Origin: Bacteroidales bacterium
GTDB taxonomy: Bacteria > Bacteroidota > Bacteroidia > Bacteroidales > F082
Reading direction: 5' to 3'
Length of the DNA stretch: 33,496 nt
Assembly (NCBI GenBank): GCA_014860665.1
Contig: JACZJI010000134.1
Span: 1 to 33,496, forward strand
Shown: in pieces, positions 7,093-16,059 of the stretch
Layout: every line of letters begins with the position of its first letter
Numbering within the stretch: position 1 is the first letter of the stretch
Translations under genes and position numbers: made by a program
The notes under the pieces: model-generated
What the model saw: only the letters and a program-made list of their open reading frames with translations
The model's database searches: none
Told to the model about the DNA's origin: nothing

Positions 7093-8709
7093 ATGAAACA
7101 AATCTGGCTTTTAATTTTTTGCTTAATGGGCCTAAATATGAGTACTTGGGCTCAGAAAGAAGCTGTCTGGGATAATCCAGCAGACGGACAATGGAATAGT
7201 GCAATCAAACACGTTCAGATCATTAGCTCAGCTGATGGTGCCATGCAGGACGCAATGTTCTACAAATCAACAAAAAAAACACCCCAGCCCCTGATTGTTT
7301 CATTGCATACATGGAGTGGAAATTACCTACAGGGGGATCCGTTGGCAAAAGAAGTTTTGCTGCGCAACTGGAATTACATTCACCCCGACTTCCGAGGCCC
7401 GAACTTCAATCCGGATGCCTGCGGTAGTTCACTGGTATTATCAGATATTTTGGATGCTATTCATTATGCTGTAAAAAATGGGAATGTTGATACTACTCAG
7501 GTTCATATAGTGGGTGTTTCTGGAGGTGCTTATCTTACTCTCCTTTGCTACATGCGGTTGAAATATCCAGTAAAAAGTTTTAATGCCTGGGCACCCATCA
7601 GTGACCTTTACCGATGGTACTGGCAGTCGAGAGGAAGACACGATATTTATGCCAAGGAACTAACGGATATCGCACAAGTAAACGGTAAAACAGACCTGAA
7701 CGAACTGAAAAAAAGGTCCCCGATGTATTATCCTGTGCCTGTCGAAGAAAGAAAGAATTCTTATCTTAACATTTACGAAGGCGTTCATGACGGCTATAAA
7801 GGGTCCGTTCCCATCAGTCAGACATTTCGTTTTTACAATAAAGTGGCAAAAGCGCTCTACCCAAATAACAAAAGTGGTATCGTTCCCAAAAATCTATGGA
7901 TGAAAATTTTAATTGATCAATGCAATCCAAAAGCAGATTCAAGTAAGCTTATCGGAGGTCGTTTGATTCAATTAGAAAAACATTTACCAAAACTTTCTCT
8001 TACAATTTTTGAAGGGGGGCATGAGATGATTGTACCTGTTGGATTAACTTTAGTACCTGCTGGTCAGGTCAAGAATCTGGCTCCACTTAATATCCTTACA
8101 ATTGGTGATTCAAATGGTGCGTTTAAATTTGGCTGGCCCAAACAGTTAATGAAATTATTACCCTATTCAACGATAATCAATAAATCTATTCCAGGAAACA
8201 CCATCGGTTTCGATAACCTGGAGCGTCCGGAATTAAATACCTTGAGAAATATCGACAAATATTTAGCTGAAACATACAACAAGCTTCCTAATGGACAGCA
8301 ACTTGACTATATCTTTATCGGATTAGGCTCAAACGACACAAAGGCTGTTTTTAAAAACGAACAAAAAGAAGTCCCCAAAAAAATGGCTAAGTTATTGGTT
8401 GATATAAAAAGTTGGCTTAAAATTAACCATAAACAGATGCCGCAAATTTGTATTATAACACCACCACCAACAGACAAACACAAATACTATGTTCCAAAAT
8501 ACGGCGGCAGTAACGCACGTATTCAGAAGAACAATATTAAATTTAAAAAGGTTGCAGAAAAGTCTCATGTTGGCTTCATTAACACATATTCTATTCTAGA
8601 CAATAGCATTTCAACAGGCACCATCGACGGAATACATTTGAAGCCACAGTTGCAATTTGAAGAAGCAAAAATTTTGGTAGATTATATCAATCACCATAAA
8701 GCCAAGTAA
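7093..8709 (+). CDS. Fused alpha/beta-hydrolase and SGNH/GDSL esterase
   Basis: Two hydrolase domains in one exported 538-aa protein. Start is ATG 7093 (the TTG at 7087 adds only two residues). A signal peptide ends about TWAQ (residue 21). Domain 1 (about 35-320) is an alpha/beta hydrolase of the prolyl-oligopeptidase/acetyl-xylan-esterase type: LHTW oxyanion loop, nucleophile elbow GVSGGAY with Ser143, a likely acid in VHDGY (Asp233), and GGH with His310. Domain 2 (about 332-535) is an SGNH hydrolase: block I GDSN (Ser340), Gly368, GLGSND (Asn414) and DGIH (Asp512, His515). Both sets of catalytic residues look complete. Location in the PUL suggests removal of acyl groups from the glycan. 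It is followed by the GH31 gene after only two bases, so the two are probably translationally coupled. Confidence 0.85.
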   Translation: MKQIWLLIFCLMGLNMSTWAQKEAVWDNPADGQWNSAIKHVQIISSADGAMQDAMFYKSTKKTPQPLIVSLHTWSGNYLQGDPLAKEVLLRNWNYIHPDFRGPNFNPDACGSSLVLSDILDAIHYAVKNGNVDTTQVHIVGVSGGAYLTLLCYMRLKYPVKSFNAWAPISDLYRWYWQSRGRHDIYAKELTDIAQVNGKTDLNELKKRSPMYYPVPVEERKNSYLNIYEGVHDGYKGSVPISQTFRFYNKVAKALYPNNKSGIVPKNLWMKILIDQCNPKADSSKLIGGRLIQLEKHLPKLSLTIFEGGHEMIVPVGLTLVPAGQVKNLAPLNILTIGDSNGAFKFGWPKQLMKLLPYSTIINKSIPGNTIGFDNLERPELNTLRNIDKYLAETYNKLPNGQQLDYIFIGLGSNDTKAVFKNEQKEVPKKMAKLLVDIKSWLKINHKQMPQICIITPPPTDKHKYYVPKYGGSNARIQKNNIKFKKVAEKSHVGFINTYSILDNSISTGTIDGIHLKPQLQFEEAKILVDYINHHKAK

Positions 8710-8711
8710 AG

Positions 8712-10502
8712 ATGAGAAGACTTCAGATACTATTTCTTGTTTCGGTAATATTTTGTCTCAACAGTGCATGTTCCCACTTGGCAACTAAAAAGGCTGCTGT
8801 GAATATGATAAATATTGCTGATACCAATGTGGTGCTACCTCCCTCCTGGGCTTTTGGCGTGTTATACGGCGGATATACCAACCAGCAGGGCACAATTCAA
8901 AGAGTTAAAGAAATTATGGATCACAATTATCCGATTGATGCTTACTGGATTGATTCGTGGTTTTGGAGTTTTGCCGATAAGGGTATAGGTCCGAAAGGAT
9001 ATCTGAATTTTGTTGGTGATACCGTGAGCTATCCTAATCGCAATGCAATGTGGAAGTTTCTTCATGAACACGACATAAAAGGCGGTTTTTGGATTTGGAA
9101 TTGTATACTGAAAACGGGCAACGAGAAAGCTTTCAATGAATTCAAAAAGAGAGGATTTTTCTCAAAGATATATCTCGATAAGAATTCCTGGCATAATGGA
9201 AGTATGAGTACTGCCATGTTCCAGAATGGTAAAAAGATAAAGGGCACGGAATGTGGTGATATTGATTTTAAGAATCCCAAAGCAGTGGCTTTTTTCAAAC
9301 AGAAAATGAAGCACTTTTTCGATGAAGGAGTAGATTTTCTCAAACTAGATCGTACTTCGGAATTAAGTGTTTGTAAAGCCATGTTCCAAATGACTCAGAA
9401 ACTCGGAAAAGATACAAAAGGTCGTGGATTTATACTTGCTCACACCGGAGGTCAGGATAATCCGGAGTACAAAAAATACCCTGCCCGCTGGACCAATGAT
9501 ACCCGTGGCGACTGGAATGTAGAAACACCAACGGTAAAATTTAATCCTTGGGTACCCAAAGTGGCCTTAAAAGAAAACATTGCCATGTATACCGACCCAA
9601 AAGATGGATCCAGTGAGATACCTTTTCTTACCAATGACATGGGTGGGTTTGACATGGGAAAAGTAGCACGGACCAGCGAGCAATTATACATCCGCTGGAT
9701 GGAGTTTTCTATGTTTTGCCCTATAACCGAGGATTTTTCCCAACCAGAGAATCCAACTTCTAATCTTGCCTGGAAATATTCCAACCGTGCAGACAGTCTC
9801 TTCCGGATTTATTCTCACTTGCGTATGAAATTATTCCCCTATATCTATTCATTTGCAGAGCTAACCCGCATTGAAGGGAAAAATATCATCCGGAAGATAC
9901 CAGGACATCTATATGAATATCTATTTGGAAATGAAATACTTGTTGCCCCAGTATATCAAAACGGGGCTATGAGCAGAACAGTATATTTACCTGAAGGCAA
10001 CTGGATAAATTATTGGACTGGAGAAAAATTAAAGGGAAATTCAGAGTACACAGTATCTGCTCCGCTGGAGAAAATGCCGTTGTTTGTCAAACAAGGGGCT
10101 GTCATTCCCATGCGTAATTACGCATCATCCATTGAAAAGGGAAACAATGATACGCTGACATTAAATATTTATCCGGGTAGTAACGGAAGCTTTACTCTGG
10201 TGGAAGATGACGGAACCAGTAACGACTATCTCAAAGGCGGTTACGCTTCTACTTTGATACAATGGGACCAAACCGACACCCATCAGGGAAGTTTGACAAT
10301 CCATAAGATAAATGGAAATTTTGTAGGGATTTCGGCACAGCGAAACTGGAAACTTGTTTTCCATGTTGATTCCCGGCCTGAGGCAATAAAACTGAACGGA
10401 CAAAAGATGTCGTTTGAATACAGTGGAAGCCAAAAGACAGCTACCGTGACAACGGGGGAAAAAGATCTAAAACAAACACTGACTTGTGAAATTCTAGAAT
10501 AA
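8712..10502 (+). CDS. GH31 family glycosidase, lipoprotein
   Basis: A retaining glycosidase of family 31 (alpha-glucosidase, alpha-xylosidase and relatives), probably removing terminal alpha-linked sugars. The 596-aa protein has a lipoprotein signal with lipobox LNSAC (Cys20). The TIM barrel begins almost at once, at PPSWAFGVLYGGY near 43-55. The nucleophile is Asp213 in FLKLDRTSE; the acid/base is probably Asp263 in ARWTND (Asp267 is an alternative). TNDMGGFD near 307-314 and a C-terminal beta-sandwich with FTLVEDDGTSNDY complete the family pattern. The N-terminal beta-sandwich domain of about 200 residues usual in GH31 is missing, which is odd because that domain normally contributes to the active-site wall. 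Substrate is not determinable; KLDRTSE differs from the KTDFGE of alpha-xylosidases. Confidence 0.88.
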   Translation: MRRLQILFLVSVIFCLNSACSHLATKKAAVNMINIADTNVVLPPSWAFGVLYGGYTNQQGTIQRVKEIMDHNYPIDAYWIDSWFWSFADKGIGPKGYLNFVGDTVSYPNRNAMWKFLHEHDIKGGFWIWNCILKTGNEKAFNEFKKRGFFSKIYLDKNSWHNGSMSTAMFQNGKKIKGTECGDIDFKNPKAVAFFKQKMKHFFDEGVDFLKLDRTSELSVCKAMFQMTQKLGKDTKGRGFILAHTGGQDNPEYKKYPARWTNDTRGDWNVETPTVKFNPWVPKVALKENIAMYTDPKDGSSEIPFLTNDMGGFDMGKVARTSEQLYIRWMEFSMFCPITEDFSQPENPTSNLAWKYSNRADSLFRIYSHLRMKLFPYIYSFAELTRIEGKNIIRKIPGHLYEYLFGNEILVAPVYQNGAMSRTVYLPEGNWINYWTGEKLKGNSEYTVSAPLEKMPLFVKQGAVIPMRNYASSIEKGNNDTLTLNIYPGSNGSFTLVEDDGTSNDYLKGGYASTLIQWDQTDTHQGSLTIHKINGNFVGISAQRNWKLVFHVDSRPEAIKLNGQKMSFEYSGSQKTATVTTGEKDLKQTLTCEILE

Positions 10503-10753
10503 TAGATTCATTGATGGAGGGAGTGAAGTATTATTAAACAGGAAACTTTTGGCTTTAAAAAGGTTACGAACCAAAAATACGCATAATCTCTGTGTAAGTA
10601 AGTTCATATTCTTTGAAGTGGCTTATTCTAAAAGGTTTGAACCTATCCTGTTTTATTGCTTTATCAAAAGTATGATTGTGATACAAAAGAATTAAATGAC
10701 TACGACATGCAAGATATAATTAAGGCACCATTAAATTTCACTTATTGATGGAT

Positions 10754-10807
10754 CAGGGGGCAGTCCAAAGTTTGGTACGCTATTTCGACTGTCCCCCTGT
10801 TTAATTT
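10754..10807 (+). terminator. Intrinsic terminator of the PUL
   Basis: CAGGGGGCAGTC (10754-10765) pairs with GACTGTCCCCCTG (10787-10799) with a single bulged base, enclosing a 21-base loop, and is followed by TTTAATTT. It lies about 250 bases after the GH31 stop codon. Confidence 0.7.
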
Positions 10808-10988
10808 AAATGGCATTTAATTTCTTTCGTAGCAAATTTAAGAAAATGTCCGGAAAAAAGGAACAAAATCGGATTTAGGTTTTTTATTCAATATCAAATG
10901 GTCCGTTCTTAAAAAGCTATTTTAGGCCTAATGAGCCCGGCAGGCTCAAATGAGGCAGTTGTAAAATTTTCTCATAAAGTTTCAAATC

Positions 10989-11041
10989 AGGGGCCCTCTG
11001 AATCTCATAACGTGATTTTTAGAGGGACCCCTTGATTTTTT
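10989..11041 (+). terminator. Second terminator-like hairpin after the PUL
   Basis: AGGGGCCCTCT (10989-10999) pairs with AGAGGGACCCCT (11021-11032) with one bulged A, followed by TGATTTTTT. This is a strong plus-strand terminator just before the end of uxaE and would keep PUL transcripts from entering the uronate operon antisense. Confidence 0.7.
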
Positions 11042-11146
11042 AGAAAGAACAAACTTTTCATAAAAAAACCGAAAGACCATATCCGTCAAAAAGGGAAGAT
11101 TACTACAGAAAACCGGTAAAACCAACAGTTGCAGGAAGACAAGAGT

Positions 11147-12448
11147 TTACTTCCTCCTTGCTAATTCTGTGTTGAATCTGTTTTGATTTTTTATTTGGAA
11201 TTTATCATCAAACAATCTTTTGATGTGACGTTCGAAAATATTTTCCTCAACGCAAGCGCCGATAATATCAGAATGCTGTTGCAGCAGGCTCACAAAGGAT
11301 GCTCCCATTTCCGCGGCAATTTTATAACTGATATGCATCAGCTGACGGAAATTGGGGTTATAATCCGGGTTCTCCTGAATGTGCCTTAACGTGTTTACGA
11401 ATTTTTCACTGCTCCAGCCTTTTACTGCCCTCTCAGACGGAAGCTTATCAGTATCTATATCAATTACGTCGGAATAAGGAGCCGACAGTTTTTCCCTGTG
11501 CTTTAAACCGTCCGCATAGATCTTTTTGACCACTTCGAGAGCTTCGCCCCCCGCCGATGCCAGGCCGACCAATTCCTCCAGCCAGGTAGTACCAGCTGTT
11601 TTTAAGTGAAGCCCTTTATCATATTTTCTGATAATTTCTCCTATAATGGGATAAATAGAGAACTTATCACTGCCGGAGTGAATGCTGAGTTTAAGCTCCC
11701 CGGGAAGTCCGAACTCCCCGATAGCAAAATCCAAAACCAATATATCTTCCTCAAATTCTTTGGCAAATTGATCCAAATCACCCTGGTAATCCACTCCTTT
11801 ATTAAATCGGCCTGTGAACTTAGGTGCAATAGTCTGAATAGGGGTGTTCAGATCTGCCAGCATCTTCAGAATAAAAAATAGCTCAATGGGGTTCTGGGGT
11901 TTGCCTACTTCATCCATCGAAACTTCTGTTATGAAGTTTCCTTTCCCTTTGGTGTAATTCAGAAACTTATAAATTTGAGAGGCTTGTCTCATGGAAGCAT
12001 AAAAATTTCCGGCAATATCGGAGACTAGATCTGCTGTAATTTCAAAAGGTTGGTCTATACCTGGAATCGTGAGCGTTCCGATATACTTTTCACAGGATCT
12101 GACAAAAGCTTCAATTTCCCCCTGTCCCAAACGCGTTCCGATAAAGGAGGCAATATCCAGGGTAAAAAAATCTGCTGTCGCCACAAAAGGAGTTACGGTA
12201 TCCAGTGTAATGTGATCTGCATCCACAAAATATTTCCCTGAAAAACCCAGTGTTTTTACAGCATTGTCAGCTTCTTTGCGTACGTCCGAAGGAATCGATT
12301 TTACGATCAAATGTTCCCTGTTTGATTTGTTCCAAACCGGAGATATCTTGACACCTTCCTGCTGTGCTTTCATCACCGCCTTCAACTGAGCTACACCTTC
12401 CTGTGCAAAACGATCTCCTATCCCTATACTATATTTATCTAATTCCAT
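11147..12448 (-). CDS. uxaE: D-tagaturonate epimerase (UxaE family)
   Basis: Converts D-tagaturonate, made from galacturonate by UxaC, to D-fructuronate, so that galacturonate enters the glucuronate branch. The 433-aa protein has the family opening (KYSIGIGDRFAQEG, residues 5-18) and conserved stretches FVDADHITLDTV and SGSDKFSIYPIIGEI, which I recognise from the UxaE family first defined in Thermotoga. Support is strong from context: UxaC, UxuB-type reductase and UxuA are upstream and no altronate genes (UxaA/UxaB) are present. It is the last gene, separated from the aldolase by 387 bases with a terminator-like hairpin, so it may be expressed at a lower level or separately. Confidence 0.85.
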   Translation of the reverse strand: MELDKYSIGIGDRFAQEGVAQLKAVMKAQQEGVKISPVWNKSNREHLIVKSIPSDVRKEADNAVKTLGFSGKYFVDADHITLDTVTPFVATADFFTLDIASFIGTRLGQGEIEAFVRSCEKYIGTLTIPGIDQPFEITADLVSDIAGNFYASMRQASQIYKFLNYTKGKGNFITEVSMDEVGKPQNPIELFFILKMLADLNTPIQTIAPKFTGRFNKGVDYQGDLDQFAKEFEEDILVLDFAIGEFGLPGELKLSIHSGSDKFSIYPIIGEIIRKYDKGLHLKTAGTTWLEELVGLASAGGEALEVVKKIYADGLKHREKLSAPYSDVIDIDTDKLPSERAVKGWSSEKFVNTLRHIQENPDYNPNFRQLMHISYKIAAEMGASFVSLLQQHSDIIGACVEENIFERHIKRLFDDKFQIKNQNRFNTELARRK

Positions 12449-12835
12449 TGTAAAATTCTTAATTGTTCTAGATTCTTTTATACCAAATTATTATTCCTGT
12501 TTTAAAATATTTGATCGTCAACCTCAAATTTCAGAGGAAAATCCCTTCGACCTGTAAATTACTCATTTTTATAAAAAACCGTTGACGGGAACAGGATAAC
12601 TCCCTGTTGTCATTATAAAAGTTTTTATATTTTTGATGTTAAGCTTAGTTTATCTATTAATTGTCACTAGCGTCCACCGAACACATGAAAATCTAATTTC
12701 GAACCTGTTTTTAAACAAAACAATACCAGACCATTATAGACTTGCTCGCAAAACATGTTTAATAAATGATTCTGATGAAATTATTTTTTCAGGTGGACCT
12801 AGTGATTATTTTTCATCTAAAAACAGAGTTTCTTA
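12449..12835. other. 387-base gap between KDPG aldolase and uxaE
   Basis: This gap is large compared with the other spacings in the operon (46 bases or less). It holds the terminator-like hairpin at 12573-12611 and, on the plus strand from 12633, an open frame that reads well for about 68 codons before running antisense to the aldolase gene. I recognise no protein in it and found no TAnnTTTG promoter for uxaE. Confidence 0.6.
12573..12611 (-). terminator. Terminator-like hairpin inside the uronate operon
   Basis: On the minus strand GAC-AACAGG (12611-12609 and 12608-12603) pairs with CCTGTT and GTC (12595-12590 and 12586-12584), and a small CCGT/ACGG hairpin (12588-12579) leads into six T (12578-12573). 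It lies after the aldolase gene and about 125 bases before the uxaE start, so it may partly end transcription before uxaE. Confidence 0.45.
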
Positions 12836-13513
12836 TTACTTTTCACCTTTAATTTTCTTTATCAGAGCTACTGTTTTAGCAACATTTTCTTTAATCATAT
12901 CAAAATCGCCTTTTTCTACAAGCGAATTTGGAATTAGCTTGGATCCCATCCCAACACAAGCTACACCAGCAGAAAACCAGTCTTTCAGATTTTCTTCCGT
13001 GGGAGATACACCTCCTGAAGGCATAAGCCTTGTCCATGGGCTGGGAGCTAAAATGTCTTTAACGAAAGAAGGGCCACCTACCGAACTTCCGGGAAATATT
13101 TTTACTATTTCACATCCAAGCTCTTCTGCTTTATGTATTTCTGATAAAGTAGCACAACCCGGAATCCAAGCAATTTTCCTTCGATTACAAACCTTCGCCA
13201 TGTCGACATTTAATGACGGAGACACGATAAAATTGGTTCCAAGCTGCATGTACAGAGAAGCGGTCCCTGGTTCTATAACGGAACCTGCACCCATCATCAT
13301 TTCAGGACATGCAGATTGAGCCCACTTATTTACTTCTGAAAACACCTCATGAGCGAAATCTCCCCTGTTGGTAAATTCAAATACCCTGGCCCCGCCATCA
13401 TAGCAGGCTTTTACAACTTTTTTTACGGTTTCGACGTTTTTGTCGTAAAACAAAGGAACAACCCCTGTGTTAATAAATGTCTGTAAAACAGCTAAACGCG
13501 TAAATCTGGACAT
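12836..13513 (-). CDS. eda: KDPG aldolase (2-dehydro-3-deoxy-phosphogluconate aldolase)
   Basis: Splits 2-keto-3-deoxy-6-phosphogluconate to pyruvate and glyceraldehyde-3-phosphate, the last step of the pathway encoded here. The 225-aa protein is a class I aldolase TIM barrel: VFEFTNRG with catalytic Glu46, and the Schiff-base lysine Lys138 in EIVKIFPGS. GGVSPTEENL, the phosphate-binding strand, follows near 187. The length is normal. The KDG kinase gene lies 24 bases upstream, so the two are co-transcribed. Some homologues also act on 4-hydroxy-2-ketoglutarate. Confidence 0.93.
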   Translation of the reverse strand: MSRFTRLAVLQTFINTGVVPLFYDKNVETVKKVVKACYDGGARVFEFTNRGDFAHEVFSEVNKWAQSACPEMMMGAGSVIEPGTASLYMQLGTNFIVSPSLNVDMAKVCNRRKIAWIPGCATLSEIHKAEELGCEIVKIFPGSSVGGPSFVKDILAPSPWTRLMPSGGVSPTEENLKDWFSAGVACVGMGSKLIPNSLVEKGDFDMIKENVAKTVALIKKIKGEK

Positions 13514-13537
13514 AACATTGAATTGTTTAATTAATTT

Positions 13538-14572
13538 TTATCGTACTACTCTGCCGGAAGCATCTCCATTCATAAGCTTTTCAACTTCCGAAACTGTCAC
13601 CCGGTTATAATCACCGTAAATAGTCTGTTTAAGGCATGATGCCGCCACTGCAAAATCAAGAGCCTTTTGGAAATCGTCTGCATAAGTCAGCAAACCATAA
13701 ATCAACCCTCCCATAAAAGAATCTCCACCCCCTACACGATCCACTATATTGGTAATCTGATAAGTAGGAGCCTCATACAATTTCTTACCATCGTACAGCA
13801 CTCCGGACCATGAATTATGATTAGCACTCACTGATCCTCTTAATGTTGTAATTACGAGTTTACACTTTGGAAATCTGTTCATGATTTCCTGAGAAACGGA
13901 CAAATAATCTTCACCACTTACTTTTCCTGACTTAAGATCCATTTTTTCAGGAGTAATGCCCAGTGCCATTGCAGCATCTTCCTCGTTTCCCAAAACGACA
14001 TCACAACCGCTTACCATTTCAGGCATGACCTCCATTGCAGTCTTGCCATATTTCCAAAGATTTTTCCTATAGTTAAGGTCCGTAGAAACTGAAATTCCCT
14101 TTGCATTGGCAATTTTAATAGCTTTCAGACATGTTTCTGCTGCTCCTTTTGAGATTGCAGGCGTTATGCCTGTCCAGTGAAACCATTCGGCATCTTCAAA
14201 GATCTTATCCCAATCAAACATATCAGGTGTAATCTGAGAAATGGCTGAATAAGCCCTGTCATAGATCACTTTACTTGGCCTGCTGACCGCTCCTGTCTCA
14301 AGGAAGTAAATACCCATTCTTTCTCCACCACGAAGAATATCACTTGTATCAACACCAAATCCTCTCAGTTCCTGGATGGCTGCATCAGCTATATCGTTTT
14401 CGGGAAGACGTGTAACAAATTTTACATCCTTACCATAATTAGCAATCGAGACTGCTACATTAGCTTCTCCGCCCCCAAAGTTCACATTGAAAGTACCGGC
14501 TTGCCCAAATCGTAGATAATCAGGCGTTGCCAGCCTCAGCATGATTTCTCCAAATGTAATGACCTTACCCAC
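13538..14572 (-). CDS. kdgK: 2-keto-3-deoxygluconate kinase (PfkB family)
   Basis: Phosphorylates KDG made by UxuA to KDPG. The 344-aa protein is a PfkB/ribokinase-family sugar kinase: start ITFGEIMLRL, substrate-binding GGGEANVAVS at 33-42, and the second family signature DRVGGGDSFMGG at 278-289 with catalytic base Asp284 and the GGGD anion hole. Family alone would allow a fructokinase, but its place between the uronate isomerase and the aldolase supports KDG. Spacing to uxaC is 40 bases. Confidence 0.9.
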   Translation of the reverse strand: MGKVITFGEIMLRLATPDYLRFGQAGTFNVNFGGGEANVAVSIANYGKDVKFVTRLPENDIADAAIQELRGFGVDTSDILRGGERMGIYFLETGAVSRPSKVIYDRAYSAISQITPDMFDWDKIFEDAEWFHWTGITPAISKGAAETCLKAIKIANAKGISVSTDLNYRKNLWKYGKTAMEVMPEMVSGCDVVLGNEEDAAMALGITPEKMDLKSGKVSGEDYLSVSQEIMNRFPKCKLVITTLRGSVSANHNSWSGVLYDGKKLYEAPTYQITNIVDRVGGGDSFMGGLIYGLLTYADDFQKALDFAVAASCLKQTIYGDYNRVTVSEVEKLMNGDASGRVVR

Positions 14573-14612
14573 TTTTAATTCGTTTAAAGTTTCAAGATAT
14601 TTTTATAACAAC

Positions 14613-16013
14613 CTAAAAATTAAAATATTCCTTTGCATTATAATAGCAAATGTCTTTCACCATATTTCCCAGTAAATTCATATCGTTGGGAACCAAACCG
14701 TCTTCCACATCCTGTCCTATTAAATCGCACAATATTCTTCTGAAATATTCATGACGCGGAAATGAAAGCAAACTTCTCGAATCCGTAAGCATACCAACAA
14801 AACGGCTCAGCAATCCCAGATTGGAAAGCGTATTCAGTTGATCAGTAATACCATCTCTCTGATCGAGGAACCACCAGGCAGCTCCAAACTGAATTTTCCC
14901 TGGTACCTTTCCATCCTGAAAATTGCCAAGCATCGTCGCAAACACAGCGTTATCCCTTGGATTCAGATTATAAAGTATCGTTTTGGTTAATGCATTATTT
15001 TTAGAAAGACGGTCAAGAAATGCGGCCATGGGTTTTGCTACTGAAAAATCACCAATTGAATCGTAACCTATATCCGGTCCATCTTCTTCAAATCTTTTGG
15101 AATTAACGTTTCGAAAAGCTCCGATATGAAATTGCTGAACCCAATTTTTACTATTGTCCAGTACTGCCAGTTCATAAAGCATTCCAGATTTGAACTTATT
15201 TACTTCCTCTTCCGTAAGTTTTTGTCCACTTCTTATCTTCGTGAAAATTGAATTAATTTCCTGCGTGGTGTAGGATTCAGCATAGAAATTTTCAAGTCCG
15301 TGATCAGACAAACGGCTACCCATTTTGCCAAAGAAATCATGACGCTCTTTCAAAGCATCCAAATAGGACTGAAAATCTGCAATATCTCTTCCCACAACTT
15401 CCGAAAGATGGCTCACATAATTATTAAAAGCCTCTGTATCGGAAGCATTCATAGCTTTATCAGGGCGCCATGCAGGAAGCATTCTGAATCCCTGGTCCAG
15501 TTGAGAAAGTTTTGCGTGATTTTCAAGGCTATCGACAGGATCATCCGTGGTGCAGACGATCTCGACATTCATCTTCCTCAACAACGACTGAGCTGAGAAA
15601 TCATTGGAGGTTATCTGCTCACGCGTCCTTTCATAGATATTTTTAGCCGTGTCTTTGTTGAGCAACTCATCAATTCCAAAATATCTTTTCAGTTCCAAAT
15701 GAGTCCAGTGATACAAAGGATTCCTAATGGTTCGGGGAACGGTTTCTGCCCACTTCATAAATTTTTCAAAATCGTCGGCATCTCCTGAGCAATACTTTTC
15801 ATCCACTCCGTTCGATCGCATCGCCCGCCATTTATAATGGTCTCCATATAACCACAACTGCGTTATATTCTCAAACCTCTTGTTCTCTGCAATTTCATAT
15901 GGCAACAAATGGCAATGATAATCGATAATGGGCATGTTTTCTGCATATTCATGATAAAGGCGCTGTGCAGTCTTAGATCTAAGCAGAAAATCTTCATCCA
16001 TAAATTGCTTCAT
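14613..16013 (-). CDS. uxaC: Uronate isomerase
   Basis: Isomerises D-glucuronate to D-fructuronate and D-galacturonate to D-tagaturonate in the cytoplasm. The 466-aa length matches the family (about 470). It belongs to the amidohydrolase superfamily: the metal-binding His-x-His is YHCHL with His33 and His35, and typical UxaC stretches are WLYGDHYKWRAMRSNGV, TTDDPVDSLENH and LTDSRSLLSFPRHEYFRR. It is preceded by the transporter gene with a 46-base gap. This is one of the surest calls in the window. Confidence 0.96.
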   Translation of the reverse strand: MKQFMDEDFLLRSKTAQRLYHEYAENMPIIDYHCHLLPYEIAENKRFENITQLWLYGDHYKWRAMRSNGVDEKYCSGDADDFEKFMKWAETVPRTIRNPLYHWTHLELKRYFGIDELLNKDTAKNIYERTREQITSNDFSAQSLLRKMNVEIVCTTDDPVDSLENHAKLSQLDQGFRMLPAWRPDKAMNASDTEAFNNYVSHLSEVVGRDIADFQSYLDALKERHDFFGKMGSRLSDHGLENFYAESYTTQEINSIFTKIRSGQKLTEEEVNKFKSGMLYELAVLDNSKNWVQQFHIGAFRNVNSKRFEEDGPDIGYDSIGDFSVAKPMAAFLDRLSKNNALTKTILYNLNPRDNAVFATMLGNFQDGKVPGKIQFGAAWWFLDQRDGITDQLNTLSNLGLLSRFVGMLTDSRSLLSFPRHEYFRRILCDLIGQDVEDGLVPNDMNLLGNMVKDICYYNAKEYFNF

Positions 16014-16059
16014 TCTTCTATTTATTACAATTGTTTAAATGTTTATTTTTCTCAATGAT

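Larger units (their letters stand above)
10503..11146. other. Convergent intergenic region
   Basis: No gene is visible in these 644 bases between the convergent PUL and uronate operon. It contains two strong GC-rich hairpins oriented as terminators for the PUL (10754-10807 and 10989-11041) and a small one between them, TGAGCC/GGCTCA at 10932-10948. No clear terminator for the minus-strand operon was found; the hairpins may serve both directions. Confidence 0.7.

Noticed and set aside
12633..13319. 228-codon plus-strand frame overlapping the KDPG aldolase gene
   Set aside because: Most of it is the antisense of the aldolase, whose active-site residues prove the minus-strand frame is the coding one. 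Only the first part, in the gap, was kept as a weak observation.
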